Positions 1 through 13,256 of a stretch of DNA of 64,000 bases are shown here, one piece after another (position 1 is the stretch's first letter; each line of letters starts with the position of its first letter). Under the pieces are notes generated by a model. The model was not told where the DNA came from, ran no database searches, and saw only the letters and a list, made by a program, of their open reading frames with translations. Source of the stretch: Agelaius tricolor (taxonomy: Eukaryota > Chordata > Aves > Passeriformes > Icteridae); contig JALJCS010000004.1 of the NCBI GenBank assembly GCA_023055355.1, forward strand, positions 14,476,001-14,540,000, read 5' to 3'. The position numbers and the translations under genes are program-made.

Positions 1-1319
1 CCATGGCAGGCAGGAATGAGGCAGGAAGACTCATTGACAAAAACACTTTCTGCATTTCCTACATGTTGAAGTGCCATCGAGGACACAAGGACTCAGTTAA
101 AATGAAAATGGAAGGGAGCCTCACAGCATTTCCTACAGGTCACTATTTGGGCAGTGCCTTTGTGAGCAGCTCTGGTATGGCACCAGCAGAGGTGTTACAC
201 ATGCCATTCATCACAGAATGACAAGGGAGCAACCAAGAACAGACAAATCCTGAAGAGAATCTGCATAAACTAAGTGTGGAAGTACCCAGAAAGAGGAACT
301 GCTTGAATTAAAGATTGGGTTGGGCATCTACTTTATCTGTATTCCTTTTGCCAAAATGCAGTAGGGCCTCACATTTAAGAGTCAATTAGGCACTCAGAAA
401 GGCACCCAGGCTTCTCACACTACCCAGTCAGGATGTCTCTCTGTGACCCATGAACCTCCCCTGCTTTGACAGACTTTCTAAGAAAGCAGCAAGGGTGATA
501 ACAGCGAGAGAACACAAAGCAGTAGAGCAGTTGTGTCAGCAAAGCCACACACAGTTGGAAGGGTTTAACAGGCAACAGCAAGCAAGGTGTTAGATCTTTC
601 CTTATTAACATGGCTTGAATAGCTGTCATTTTGTTAGCAATTTTTTTCAGAAACTCATGTCTGCTGGCCTGCATAATATCATTGCAGATAAGGAACACAA
701 ATTTCCATATTCTCTCTGCAAAAGACTCACTGATAATGTATGAGTGCAGATAACTTCTTCTCCCTGGACTTGTGAGTTTGGCAAAGAACATCAATCTCCT
801 CAGTTTCAGTGCTTGATTGTATAGTTAATCTGCATGGAAGCTCAACACATTGAACAAATTAAACAGGAAACCTGCAAAATATTATCACACAACTACACTC
901 AGCTGAAATTCCATGAGTGGTTGTTTTTATTTCCCTGTCTTTTCTTTCCCTAGAAAGGCACAAAGCCTTTTGGGGGCCTAAGCACAGGAATGTATTAGGC
1001 ATGCTTGCCAGTAGGCACATGTGCAGAGTTTGTTGCACAGAATTGTGACAAACAGCTTGGTGAGGGCTAATAGAAGCCACAGCAATAACATCCATTGCTT
1101 TGGCCTCAGACTTACTGCCTTTTTTCTTTTCTGATTTTTTAATTTTCTTTTTTTTTTTTTCCTGCATAATGCTCAAGGCAGGGAAGTAATGCAGGACAAA
1201 TTACATTATTTCCAAAAGCCTTCTCCCCTTGCACATGAGATTATAATCAAGGTCAGACCTACCATCAGCAGACCAGGTTTTCTAAACATATAAGCTGCAC
1301 TTTAAAATGTACACTGCTC

Positions 1320-1445
1320 CCACTCAGACAAAAAGCCTCCCTGCAAAGGCCCCCAAACCCTAACCAAACAAATAAACAAAACCACCAAGCCACACAGCAA
1401 CAAAAATCCACAAACAAATAAACAGTTAAAACCCACAAAAATTTG
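1320..1445. repeat. A/C-rich AAAC-type low-complexity tract
   Basis: Repeated AACCAAAC, AAACAAA and CCAC units, nearly free of G and T on the plus strand. The 63-codon minus-strand frame over it (Leu/Phe/Val/Cys-rich) is a translation of the simple sequence. Confidence 0.65.
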
Positions 1446-2794
1446 TGTTGCTTCTCTTGGTTTTAATCCTCCTATTACTCTCTCAGGCAACATGGAAGCT
1501 CAATTTGAATTCCGAACACTTTTCAAAATGGGACTATTTCCTGCCAACATCTCTGCAGGAAGAGTCTCAATACAGATTACCTACAAGATAAAACCCTGTG
1601 TGAAATGATAGAACACCCAGCTCTCCAAAATACCAGAGTAACTGAACACCAGCTGAAAGACTCATGTTCAGTGAGAAACCAAACAAATGATTTGGCTACT
1701 TAATGGGAAATTCTGAATTATTTTGAAAATACTGTCAGATGCATTTCAGGTCTGGGTCTTGATATTTGATACTTGTGTCTACACAGACAAGAGCAAAAAG
1801 AAAAATGCAAACCTGACATTTATCTTGAACTACACATAAAACCAACATCCACAGAATATAATTCTTTCTAGTGATGCTAAAATGAAATCTTTACAGAAAT
1901 TTCAGATATTGCAAAAGCCAAAATAAAGGTGGGTACCAAAGGAATGGCTAGCAACATGGTCAGGAGCCAGGAAATAAGAGTAATAGAGAGAAATAGCACT
2001 ATAGCTGTGCTCTTTAAGCACTGGAACAGTATGGAAGCAGCAAATGCCTCTATAAATCAAAGTAACGACTCCCAAAAGCCAGTCACAAAGACAGCTGCTA
2101 ATCTGACAACCAGGTTTAGGTATGATGGTACTGAAGTCTCACTTGGTCCTGTCAAAGTAATGGTGCACCAACAAACCCATAGATCTCTACCAAACATATT
2201 TGTTATTTGGCATGAGATGCTTTCAAGTGCATGCTGTGTCATACTAGTATTCATGGATATTTACCCCTAGCCATGAAGCTGCTCTGGGAGCTTGCATTAA
2301 TCTTTGCATTCTCTCTGTCACAAGCCCAGTATACCCTGCTGATGAGAGTATCATGGGCCAGTTCATAACATGGCCTTGGGTAGGCAGGATTTTCAACAGG
2401 ACACTGAAAACGGGCACATGGAAGAAGTACTATGCACAAAGAGTAGGTCCCTCTCCTGCCTCGCTTCCCCCCCCCGCCTCCCCCCCCACTTCCACTCAAC
2501 AAGCAAAAAGCATCTCCAGTAGAGTGAAAAAGGATGGTAGTGACAAAGCAGCATGTCTAGAAGTATCATGTCCAGGAGGAAAGCCTGAGAGCTTCCATTT
2601 ATTCAGTGTAACATGATAATGACAGGCTTTCCATTCTCCTGTAGACACTCAAGATATCAGTTTCTGAACTTAGGCCTCCTCAGAGACAGAGAACTGTGTT
2701 CAAAGCAAAATGTAGGTTTTGCAACGGAAGCTGGGTGTGAGCAAGTGTCTAACCTAAAGATTATGATTTAAAGGTCAACACCTAATTTATTTAC

Positions 2795-2950
2795 TGATGA
2801 TCGTGTCTGCGGGAACACGCTGCCTGATCACATTAAATACTCTCTCCTCTGATTCTCAGTGCTTCAGCTGACTCCAACTGGCCGCATCTCTGGTAAGCTT
2901 TGATGATCCTGTTAGACACTGTCAATACGAAAACCTGATCACGCAGACTG
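2795..2950. promoter_or_regulatory. Isolated CpG cluster, candidate enhancer
   Basis: About seven CpGs fall within roughly 150 bp (2,802-2,943) in sequence otherwise nearly free of CpG. The cluster includes the small inverted repeat CGTGT / ACACG (2,802-2,819) and repeated TGATGATC and TGATCAC words. Retained CpGs in an intron often mark unmethylated regulatory DNA. No specific factor is assigned. Confidence 0.3.
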
Positions 2951-5700
2951 AAAATGTGGGACAGTGCAAAACAAATACAGTTGATATCCAAAAAGTGATT
3001 CAGGGAAAACAGCTTGTAAAGTTCATGGAAGAATCTGCAGGTCCATATTTTACATACCTAAGTGCATAAAAGGGGACTCCAGAATCTTTACTTGAACACT
3101 AAAATTAAAGTAAGCCAAACGCAGAAATGCTGGGCAGGGTAAGTCCCTTGGACTTCAAGGGGATTTGCAGGTACTCAGTATTTTTTGATTTTTTTTCACA
3201 TGAAGCCACTTTCGATTTAGGAGCTGAATTTCAGGATTGCAGATTTAAAAAAAGTTTGACTCAGGTTGTGTGCCTTGAAGTGAGATGAAAGAAGGAATGA
3301 TGTGGCAGTTTGCCATACCATACATATATCTCTTCTCTTGTTTGCTCTCCAGTGTAAGAATGTTAAGCACTAATTTCTACTTTTTCTTGAAAAAAGTCAT
3401 TCAGTGACTCATTAAACAGAGGGCAGTGCAGCTGATAGAACCACCTAAAAGCAAAGGCTGCAACTACACTGTTAATTTGTCTGGGTCTCAGTGTTCACTT
3501 TACGGCCAGAGCTGTAAGGTTCACCAGACCACTGGACTGAGGAGCATGGAAAATTTAAACTTTGGGACTCAGCTATGGTACTTGTGTAGCTACAATGGTA
3601 TGCCCTAAGATAATGTTGGGAATTAAAAAACCAAACAAATGGTATAAATTCAGAAGCTATTTATCTGCACTAATGATGAAAATCCTGTTCTTTGGCAAGT
3701 CCTTTTTTTTTTTCCTTTTTTTTTCTCTTTTGGTAGAATTTATTTTTTTAAATAGCTTCCTTAGAGCTTTAGTCTCTCAGGCTTCAGGGTCTCAAAACTG
3801 CTGTGGCCATCTCCTCCTCTCCCTCTCACATTTCATATTCTCTGCTCTACTCCTGTTTTGACATCACCAGAAAACAGAGATTTCTGTGTGTCAAATCCTG
3901 TAAGCTTTGCAAATCCTATGCACTATATTTTGTAACTCGTGTTTTTATCTCAGGCCCCAGATGCTTCTCCACCCTTTCAGCATTTGTCCACCATGCTCTT
4001 TCTCTTCACATTGTTCCAGCAAAGCTGGGATTCTCACATGCAAAGGACATGAGTCATTGCTTTCTTCTGATCCTAGTCACCGAAGCCCATTTTTGCTTCT
4101 GGCTTACACCGTTCTCTTGGCTTTGTAGCATTTTCTGATTCTGCAATAGTTCCACTTCCCAGACAAATTGTACCATGACTCAGCCAATAAATTGCCCAGT
4201 GTAAATCTACCCATGGCAGGCCTTCACATGTCTGAAAATCCTCCTCCTCCTCCTGAGGCTGTGGAAGACTTAAGAGAAGTAGTAACAATACACATCCAGC
4301 AACACAGCCAGCACACTTTTACATCCCTGGTCAGAGGTCTTTCTCATTGAGTATGGCACATTGTCCCTACTCCAACAGTGAGAGCTCAATCATATATGTA
4401 TAGGAGAAACACCCTGCATCAAGCAGAATTTCAATAACATCAGACAATATTATGGCCACTGTATGCACCTAAGCTTTCCCAGTATTAAAATAGTTTTCCA
4501 TGTTGAACAAGAAAGCCAGAAGGACCTGCTGTCCACAAGGATATCTTATTAAAAAATAAGAAAACACAGGGAGTAGGGAGTGCCAAGACAGGTGAAATAC
4601 CATGGAAATGGTGGTCAGAAGGCAATACCCAGAATGTGGAATGAAGGTCACCTTAACAGGTCACCACTAATCACCTTCTCCTGTATGGGTTCACAGAGCT
4701 AGTCACTGCCACCACTAATAAGGACACATGAGTAATCTGAGTTTAGGGATATAACCACTGGAATGAATAATTAGCATACAGGAAGAAACAAAATAGAATT
4801 CCCCAAAACAACTGACTCCCCAAAGACCAAAACAATCTCCCTCTCACTAAGTTCACACAGAGGTCAACACTTTTCACAAATTAGATGAGAAAACGTCTGG
4901 ATATCCCAAGACACAGCTGGAAGTTTAGGAGGTTCATTTGTCCACCCTTGTTCCTCTGCACAAAGAACCACTCATCTATATTGAAATTTTGGAGTGGGAA
5001 GGTGGAAAACCTAAGCTGAAACCTGTCTGCTGGCTTGCTTGACATGAACAGAAAGAAAATAAAATCACAGAAATGAATTTGGGAAAACCAAGATTAATTG
5101 GAACATCAAAATGTAGAAGTTGCTGTTGCATTACTGGCTGTGTAAAATATTCACGGCAGTGTGAAGAATTTTGAAAATTTCAAGACATTGATTTGCTTAA
5201 GCACAAGTCAAACTTAACACTGTGGGTATGGTTCACTTTCCTTCCCCTCCTCTCATTTAAATTCTTTGTGGTCAGCTCTCCTAGCAATACTCCCTTTCTA
5301 GGATTTGTGTGGGTATTCAGCACAGGCTGTAGAAAGATATAAGCCTACAAAAACATCTGTGTACTAGAGGACTGCACAGACTGGAAAGCAACAGTAGTTC
5401 TTCTACTGCAATCTCAAAGATTTTCTAATAATTTTCTTCTGGTGTTGATCACAGAGCAGAGGACATGCCAGCCCCACCCCAGCTATATAACAACTGAAAA
5501 TTCAATGTTCCCTGCCCTCTACTCAATTTGAAATATGACTGCTTTTGTACCTGCACACTAAAGGAAAAATCATGAGGTCTGACAATTCCAGAAGTGACAC
5601 ACCCAAAGCAAAAGGATGTGCTCTTCCCCAGGGACACAGCGCAATTAGTCCAGGTCACTGAAGCTGACAAAGTGGCCATCACTTGGAATAACCTGTTGGA

Positions 5701-5787
5701 ATTTTTTTTTCCTTTTTTTTTTTTTTTTAATTTTGTTTTGGTTTTTTTGGTGGGTTTTTTGTTTGTTTGCTTGTTTTTGTTAGCAGG
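5701..5787. repeat. T-rich / GTTT-type tract
   Basis: A run of up to 17 T followed by TTTTGG and GTTTGTTTGC units. It is the reverse-complement class of the AAAC tracts elsewhere in the window. Confidence 0.75.
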
Positions 5788-8436
5788 AGGAGTGCAAACC
5801 CTTTAGCCAATGAGACAGAAAGCCATTTGCCACATTTCAGGAGTCAGGGAACTGGATACACCTGGGCATTAGAAAAAAAATCATGAACTCAAACCCAGCT
5901 GCTCAGCAAAAATTTAAACATGGCATTTAACATTATGGACTTGCACAGTAGGCAGAGAGATTTCATCATGTACCCTTCAATATAATTTACTTCCAACATA
6001 CTTGAACTGCAATTTATACTCTGCAGCTATGGCAAATCAGAAATGGAAACTGCAGTGAAAAGGAAGCATTTGTGTCACAACTGTTTGAAAATGTACATGC
6101 TATCTTCAGACAAATGAGAACTTGAACAGAATTCTTACAAATGCTGCTAAATACTTGCAATTGGGAACAGCTTGCAAAAATACATAATTGGAAATCTCCC
6201 CATTGGCTAAATTATTATACAAGATTAGACATCCTTTTAAAGGCCAACCTCCAAAAAATCCATAACCACGTGATAAGTAAAGCGTGCAGACACATGCTGT
6301 GGTGCAGCAATCACTGGAGGAGGGACAAGACAAATTATGCACTCTGAAATGGTTTTGGACTCTAGGTAAAAGTCAAAAAAATATATTGGGAAAACTATAT
6401 GGCTTTTTAAAGTATATTCCAGCACCAGTAGGTCCTGGAATTGCATATTGGGAAATACGTGTGAATGGTAGGAAGTGATCCAAGCAGGAGTGGAACCTTC
6501 ACACAAATACAGAAAAACTGTGACACAGATCTCCAGGCCATCAAGTCCAGCCTGGGGCATCTGTCCACAACAATGTAGCCCATGCTGCCAGTTCAGCCTT
6601 TCCTCAAGATCTCTCAACAGCCTCAAAATCTATGAGTACTTGAAAAAGACTAAAACATGCATCAAACAGTTGCTAATTATGTAACTGTGATGGTGGCCAC
6701 CACTAGCTACTGTCAAGGAGGAATTACAGCTTTTATTGTAGAATAATGATATTCCTTACCTAGAAGCCACCAGTGAACCTAGTGGACCAGCTCAAATATA
6801 TCAAGGGCAGTAAGCAATGTGTATCATTTGCCAAGGCTATTCCCCAATCTAGAGTCTCCATCAGCAGAACAGCATTTATATGGTAAATTTTAGCTAAAAA
6901 GGAGCTGGAGAATAAATTCCACATAAATTCTGAACAGCCTGCTAGCAAAAAGAATAAAGACATGGTAAATCAAGTAAAACTCCCTTCCCCCACTACTTTT
7001 TTTAAACTTACTAGTGGTTTCTGTGTGTTACCGTTTTGGATAAAATCACACCCAGAAAATTGATATAATCAATTTTCTGTATCCAGGGCTTTACTTACTA
7101 TATGATAAGAACCGAAGGCCCAGCACAGAACTAAGGTAAAATTCAGGCCCTGTGAAAATAAAATGCTTTGTCATTGATTCGTTACAGCTAGACTTTCACC
7201 CCAGAAGATGGAGGAATGTGCTACAGTTTCACTGAAAGAAAATTTAGAGACCTTATCTATATCCAAATTTGCAGGGATCTAATTAAAACATTAATCAATT
7301 ATATTTAGACCAATGCAAAGTCTCACTGTGAACACATTTAAACCGATTTAAAGCTGATCTATGATTAAACTCACATAAAATCAATTCCTTAATAAATTAA
7401 GTTGAATCAATAAGCTTCTGGATTAAATTAGTCCTAACAGGTCTTTCTAGAGGCAATGCTCTCTCTGCCTCAATAGCATTAAGAAATCTAACTTTAATGA
7501 CAATGACTTTTGTGTGCCAACACTCTTGTATGCATTCAACATCCAGGGTAGAAAGACATAAATGTCATCATAAACTTCTGCACAAAAGGACTAATCAGAG
7601 CAATGTCCCAAACCTTTCTTAGCTTCCATTTTATTTCATTCTCAGGGAAAATAGCCTTGAGTACAATATAATCATTTTTCTACTACTGAGCTGGAGATTT
7701 TTGTATATCATCTTCTGTGGTTTCTCTGCTCTGTATCCTATCTACTAGAAGTTTCAGTTTGTTGTAATTTGTGCAACAGGAAACTTTTCCTTTGCTTTTA
7801 CTTCCTATCCAAGGCACCAGCTTCAGTCATAAATCATGTGGACTGCATACACAAAGCATGCAGCATAAAATGTGCTTTTTTTACTGCAGAGGAATTACTG
7901 AAGAGCACACAGAATAACTGCAAACCAATTTGCAGCAAAGCTGCTTTCACAGATTCACACCAGACCTCAAGCCAGCTCTGTACAGGTTTGGACAGGTAAG
8001 CTCCAAGGAAGGCAGCCATCTACATAATCCTTAATATATTAACAGAATAGAAAATCTCAAACAAGAGTACCCTGAGACAACTGCTCAGGAAAAAGTCCAA
8101 GTTAGGAAAAGCCAGAAGGTTCTCACCCTGTGGTGCTGGTGTCATGCTGCAGCAGCCTGGCAGATTGCTTATATACTTCTTGGAGAACCAGAAATAAAAT
8201 AAATTCTCCAGCCTCATCACATGTGGCCCCTGTGCCTCTCTGAAGCTATCTGAAGTAAATAACTTCACAATCTGTTAAGAGAAGGGGCTGCTCCTTATCA
8301 GGCACAGGAAGGATGCTTCCCTAAGCTAGATGAGATCAAGAATGAAAACAGATTCAAATCTCTCTTAGGGACTATCTGCATAGTGTTGAAACCAATTCTT
8401 ACACAGTGCCAGTCTTTCCTTTCTTTAACTAATTTT

Positions 8437-8599
8437 AAAAAAGCAAAAAAGAGAAAAAAATAAAAAGGAAAAAGAGAAAAAGGAAAAATGAAAAAGATAC
8501 AAAGGAAAAAAGAAAAAATTATAAAGAGAAAAAGGAAAAAGGACAGGAAAAAGAGAAAGGAGAAAAAAGAGAAAAGAGGGGAAAAAAAGGCAGAAAAAT
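8437..8599. repeat. Purine-rich GAAAAA-type tract
   Basis: An imperfect array of GAAAAA, GGAAAAA and AAAGA units with almost no pyrimidines. The 151- and 77-codon minus-strand frames and the 61-codon plus-strand frame over it are poly-Phe/Leu or poly-Lys translations of this low-complexity sequence. It runs directly into an A/C-rich tract. Confidence 0.85.
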
Positions 8600-8611
8600 G
8601 CAATTCCCTGA

Positions 8612-8692
8612 CCAACGAACCAACAAACCCACAACAACAAAACAAAAATCCCCCACAAACCAGTCTTTCATAAACCAAACAAAACCACATTA
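8612..8692. repeat. A/C-rich AAAC-type low-complexity tract
   Basis: A run of CCAAC, AACAAC, AAAC and CCC-rich units with few G or T. It belongs to the same AAAC/GTTT class as several other tracts in this window (1,320-1,445; 5,700-5,790; 26,400-26,455; 35,275-35,372; 49,078-49,150). Confidence 0.65.
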
Positions 8693-11600
8693 TCCTAAAA
8701 AGATGGTATGATGTCAAATTACAATCTAGATTTTCACTGGAAATAGCACACAACAGCTAGAATGCATAACTTTCTCCCCAACTGTGCTGAACTCTAGGGG
8801 GTTGTCAGTCATCTCTTTTGTCCACATTTTCTAGAAGACATGAGAATGAAACTAATATTACACAATAAAAATCAGAGATAAAACCTTGATCCTAAAAGGG
8901 TTTCAAAACACAGGGGTTTATGAGGGAAACTTATGCAATCCCAGCAGGAGAACTACCAGGTGTATTAAGTTTCCTGTAAGACTCAGTCCAGCAAGGTGAC
9001 ACGACAATGCTAACACAGCTGTCTCACAAGAAACCTTGTGGCAGGTAGGATTCACTCCTTGCTACTGTGCAAAACTGAGTCTGCTGTTTACCTAACATAA
9101 TGTATGAACACACTTTGTCTTTTCTACAGGTTGTTTTGTTGTTGTTGTTATTTTTGGGTGGCTTTTTGGTTTGTTTTGTAATTTTTTTTTTAACTTCTGG
9201 CTATTCTCTCACAGCTTGTTCCACTGCACATGAAGCAACATGCACTTCTCTGCTTAAAGATGCTCATTTATTCTCTTTTGTCATGAGCTAGACGATGGTC
9301 TGAAATCCATAGAGCAGACCAGGACTCTCTCTTGGGTCCCACACACTCTTATGCTTGGATATCACAACAGCCAATAAAACACCCTTATTAATTACAGTCC
9401 AGGATCCTACTGACACACTGAAGGGAAGATATACCCCTGAGGAGATATACACATGGGCTCGAAACTCCTGTGATAAACAAAGAAGTGATACACCATACCG
9501 CTTCCTGATGGACTGGAACCTGATTCCAGACACGTCCAAATGCCCATTTCAGTATTTCCTTCTGCAAAATTTGTCCCACACTGCTAAGTACATAATATTG
9601 AAAGCTATGACAATGACAGCCATAAAAGATTGATGGAAGAAGCCAAGGAAGAATCAGAACAGTATCAGAAAACAATGTTCAGAAAAAAAAGAACATAAAG
9701 GACAAGTTCATCGCATCTGCTGAAATTTAATATCCTGAGTCCCCCTTCTGGCTGCAAAGGGAATTCTGTGTAGGAAGTAACCAAGCCAGACACCATTACT
9801 GTTAGGGGAAATGGAAACAATTAATAGAGCAAAACACTTTGTAGATGATAAGCATTCTGTTTTCAGGGTATTAACTGATTCCTAATATGTATCTGGCTAC
9901 TGAAAGATGTCATAAAACCCAATGGCTGAAAAACATGATAAAAAACCCCAACAGTATAATTACACTGACAGTCTACCATATTTTTCCATTTTAATCACTG
10001 TTTCTGGAAAGAATTTAAGGCACGCTTTGGACTTTGCAAGACATTATTCCCAGGTCTAATCTTCTTACATACTGCTTCTTCCAGGAGCTTCATGAATTTC
10101 CAGTAGTAAACTAACAGATCAAGGACTGAGGAAAAGCAGCATCAAATAAGTGTTTTCATGAAGCCTATACAACAATCAAGCTATTTGCAATGGAGGAAGT
10201 GAGCACACACTGTGTGTTCAGGGATTCTCAGCAACAACTCTGACACAAGTTGAGAGAGAATAGAAGAGGATCTAAATCCAGCAAATCACCAACAAAGTGA
10301 TTGTCTTGTCTGGCAGTGCAACGCACCTCCATCTGTAGCCTCTGCAGACCCATCCAGGATTGACTGAACATGCATCAAACACAGAATAGTCATGGAAGCC
10401 AAGGTTTCCATACTGAGAAAGGCAAATAGTTCCAGGGCCACGTACCCTCTTTCTCACAATATTTTCATCCTAGACTTTCCCAGTAGATTAAAAAAAAAGA
10501 AAGTTTTGAATTGAATTCCTTAATATTATCACTGCTCAGGAGATGGCATTGGTTTTGACAGTACTGAGATGTTTGACAGCTGTTTATCCTCATGGCTTGT
10601 TTCCCCAGTCAAAACATTCTTTAACTAATCAGAGGAAGCACTGAATTTAAACAACAGGTTTTAACCATCTTTTTCTTTTCTTATACATCATTCTTTCTCC
10701 AGAAAGAAGGAAAAAAAAAAAGGAGAAAAATTGTCACTGGCTTCTAACTCTTATGACACCCTTATTCATAATTAGGCATAGCCCTTAATTTCAATTTGAT
10801 AACTAAGTTTTCCAAGTTCTGAGGATATTCTATGTCTACAAGAACAATATATAAATTCTTACATTTTTGATGCATTAGTTATCTTACTGATTATTCTGCA
10901 GAGTGATAGATAAAGATCACAATACAGAAAAAGACAAGGACTTGGCATTAGGGGAATCTACCAGACCCCTGAGAGAGGAGAAAAGCAGAAATTTTATTAA
11001 AAAATGTTTTGAATTCAGACTCAACAGGATCCCTAAACAAGTAAGTACTAGGAGTGACTTTATGAGTTACATTTGAGTCATCACATCCCAAAAAAAGTCA
11101 CCTCAGTTTTAGGCACAGATTGAGAGAGAAAAATACTTTTTTTTTCTGTTTTAACTCTTGTTCAGCAATTTCACTGTGACTTGGTCATCACATTGAATTA
11201 GATGAAAAACACTGAAAAAACTTTTCTGCAATCACCAAAACAGATAAGTCTAATAATCAAAAAAGATCTCAGGCAAATAACATTTCTAAAGTTAGCTAGC
11301 TTTCAAATTTCATTTGACTTTCCATGTGGGGAAGCTAGTTAGTAGGATGGGATGTGAATTCACAGAACTCTGGTCATTTTACACTCAGCCACCCCAGGCA
11401 TTGAATTCATATTGACTGACGTGGCTTAACTGCATTTTAAACTGTAGTATCATGTTAGAAACCACTGACATGAATGGTCTTCACCCACAATACTGAGTCC
11501 AAGTGAATCAGAGAAAGGTACAGAGGGTCCTTCACATCATCATGCAGGCACTCTGCCTAGCAGAAAGCTTGTACTGCACCCCTTCTTATGAGGTGTGATG

Positions 11601-13231
11601 TGAAATACTGTAAAACTGGATGTCTAGGCAGGGAGTTGTCCATCAGGGCGAACATTCAAGAAAATCACTCTAAGGCAGGCACATGAGATGTGGGAGGACA
11701 ATAAAGCTCAGGAAGAAAAGGCATTGCCCTTAATAGAAGTCATAGTAGACTTTTGATGGAATAGCTGCATGGGGACTGTTTGGAGTAGGAACAGAAAATA
11801 AGGGAGAAAAATGCAACAAAACCTCAAAATCAGCATTGTTTTCTCCCCAGGCCCCAAGATTCATTTCTATGCAGACCCAAACCCCATATCCAGACATGAC
11901 AAATGCTGTGTAATGTGACCACTCCTCTCTCCTACATATCCCAGGTATCCTGGGCAAAATAGCAACACTGGTGCATCTGGGTGAGGACTCAATTTCTGGC
12001 CATTTTCCTTGCAAACTGATCTTTAGCAATGTTTTTGTACAACCTATCTTAAAGCGCTTCTCTTCCACTCGTCTCAGTACACCCTGTGGTGAGGGGCCCA
12101 AACAAGTCCTTTTGTACCCCAAGTGCCCGCAAGATGCATGAATGTGGCCATGCAGACTGGTGGATATAGAACCAAGGGCAGGCAGGGGACGTGTGTAAGG
12201 AACTACTAAGGATTTACTGAAGGCGTGCATTTTTCTTGGATTAGTTAAATCCAATAAAACATTGAAGCAAAAATGGCTCTTCCAACTTTGTGTGGCTTTG
12301 GTATAATTCACTCAGAATGATTCATCTCTAAAATGGAGCCTCCACTCCTGGCCTTCCCACAGTTAAATTCATTCATTTCAAATATTAGCATTTTGAGTGC
12401 CTTGCCTGGACCATCTGTAGGACTGATCAACTGGAGGGTCTGTGCAAAGCGACCATTTGGCCACAAACAAACAGTTTAGCTGACTAATTTACTCTTATAG
12501 ACAAGCAATTGTTTTGGCATAAAAGCCTGATCAGCTAAATCCTATCCCTCTCTTAAAGGCTTATTCAAAGTTCTGCACTGGCCCATGACATAACTCGAGG
12601 GTTCTGGCTCCCAGATCTAAAATAATTAGTCTGGGGAAATTAAACAGTGCTCTCTGCACACCTGTGGCTGGCTGGGCTCCCCTGCCTGACAGCAGTGCCT
12701 CTCCCACACCAACGCAGGCCGGCTGTGAGCGTGGCTCCCGGGGCTGCCGTGCCCAGGATCCCCCATCACAGGAACCTGTCAGGGAGAGCCGTGCTGCTCC
12801 TCATGACACCGAATGGAACCACTGGTTTGGCAAAGAAGCTGCTCATGAGGGTCTCTGCTTAGAAGATTTATATTTTAAACAGGCAACAGCTAATATCAAG
12901 GGGGAACAGATACATTACCAGCAAGTCATTTCCAAGCAGCTAATAACTGTTTCCCTACCCACCAGATCCTAGGATGCATTTTCAGGTTTAAACATAACAT
13001 ATACATTGTAAATAGCGGAAACATCTGGGGTTTATTATAACACCACTTTGCTAGCCTTGGGCATTGTACAACTCCCGCAGGCCACGGTTCACCCTTGACC
13101 TGCCAAAGACGATTACTGTACTCAGGCAACTTCCCGTGCTCCACAGCTGCTTGCCTGCCCCTCCTCTCTGTCAATACTCACCACCACTATCATTACAGCT
13201 ACCAAGCTAGGACAGCCAGTCAGAAACTTGG

Positions 13232-13256
13232 GTTGCCATGGTCACTGCATGGCAAC
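13232..13256. promoter_or_regulatory. RFX/X-box-like inverted repeat
   Basis: GTTGCCATG (13,232-13,240) and CATGGCAAC (13,248-13,256) are perfect inverted arms around the 7-base spacer GTCACTG. The left part, GTTGCC-AT-GGTCAC, also fits the two-half-site RFX X-box form (GTNRCC, short gap, RGYNAC). It lies in a relatively GC- and CpG-enriched patch (13,000-13,290) within AT-rich intron, as enhancers often do. Binding is inferred from the motif only. Confidence 0.5.

Larger units (their letters stand above)
1..8436. other. Noncoding, presumed NRG1 intron (distal part)
   Basis: AT-rich sequence with scattered short frames, none with a recognisable domain, plausible start context or codon-like composition. 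Apart from the A/C- and T-rich tracts and the CpG cluster listed separately, I see only homopolymers such as T13 at 1,148-1,160 and C runs at 2,467-2,487. I looked on the minus strand for an Ig-domain exon of neuregulin type (LKEMK, LVLRCET, FKWxKNG motifs) and did not find one. Confidence 0.55.

Noticed and set aside
6481..6625. Possible old CR1 fragment (words like CAGGCCATCAAGTCCAGCCT)
   Set aside because: Similarity is limited to a short stretch and no octamer tail is visible; not enough to call.
8298..8753. 151-codon minus-strand frame rich in Phe and Leu
   Set aside because: Translation of the pyrimidine strand of a GAAAAA-type tract; not a membrane protein gene.
11730..12311. 193-codon minus-strand open frame
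   Set aside because: On the same strand as the presumed gene, but with no Ig, EGF or other recognisable motif, no acceptor/donor pair I could defend, and ordinary intronic composition.
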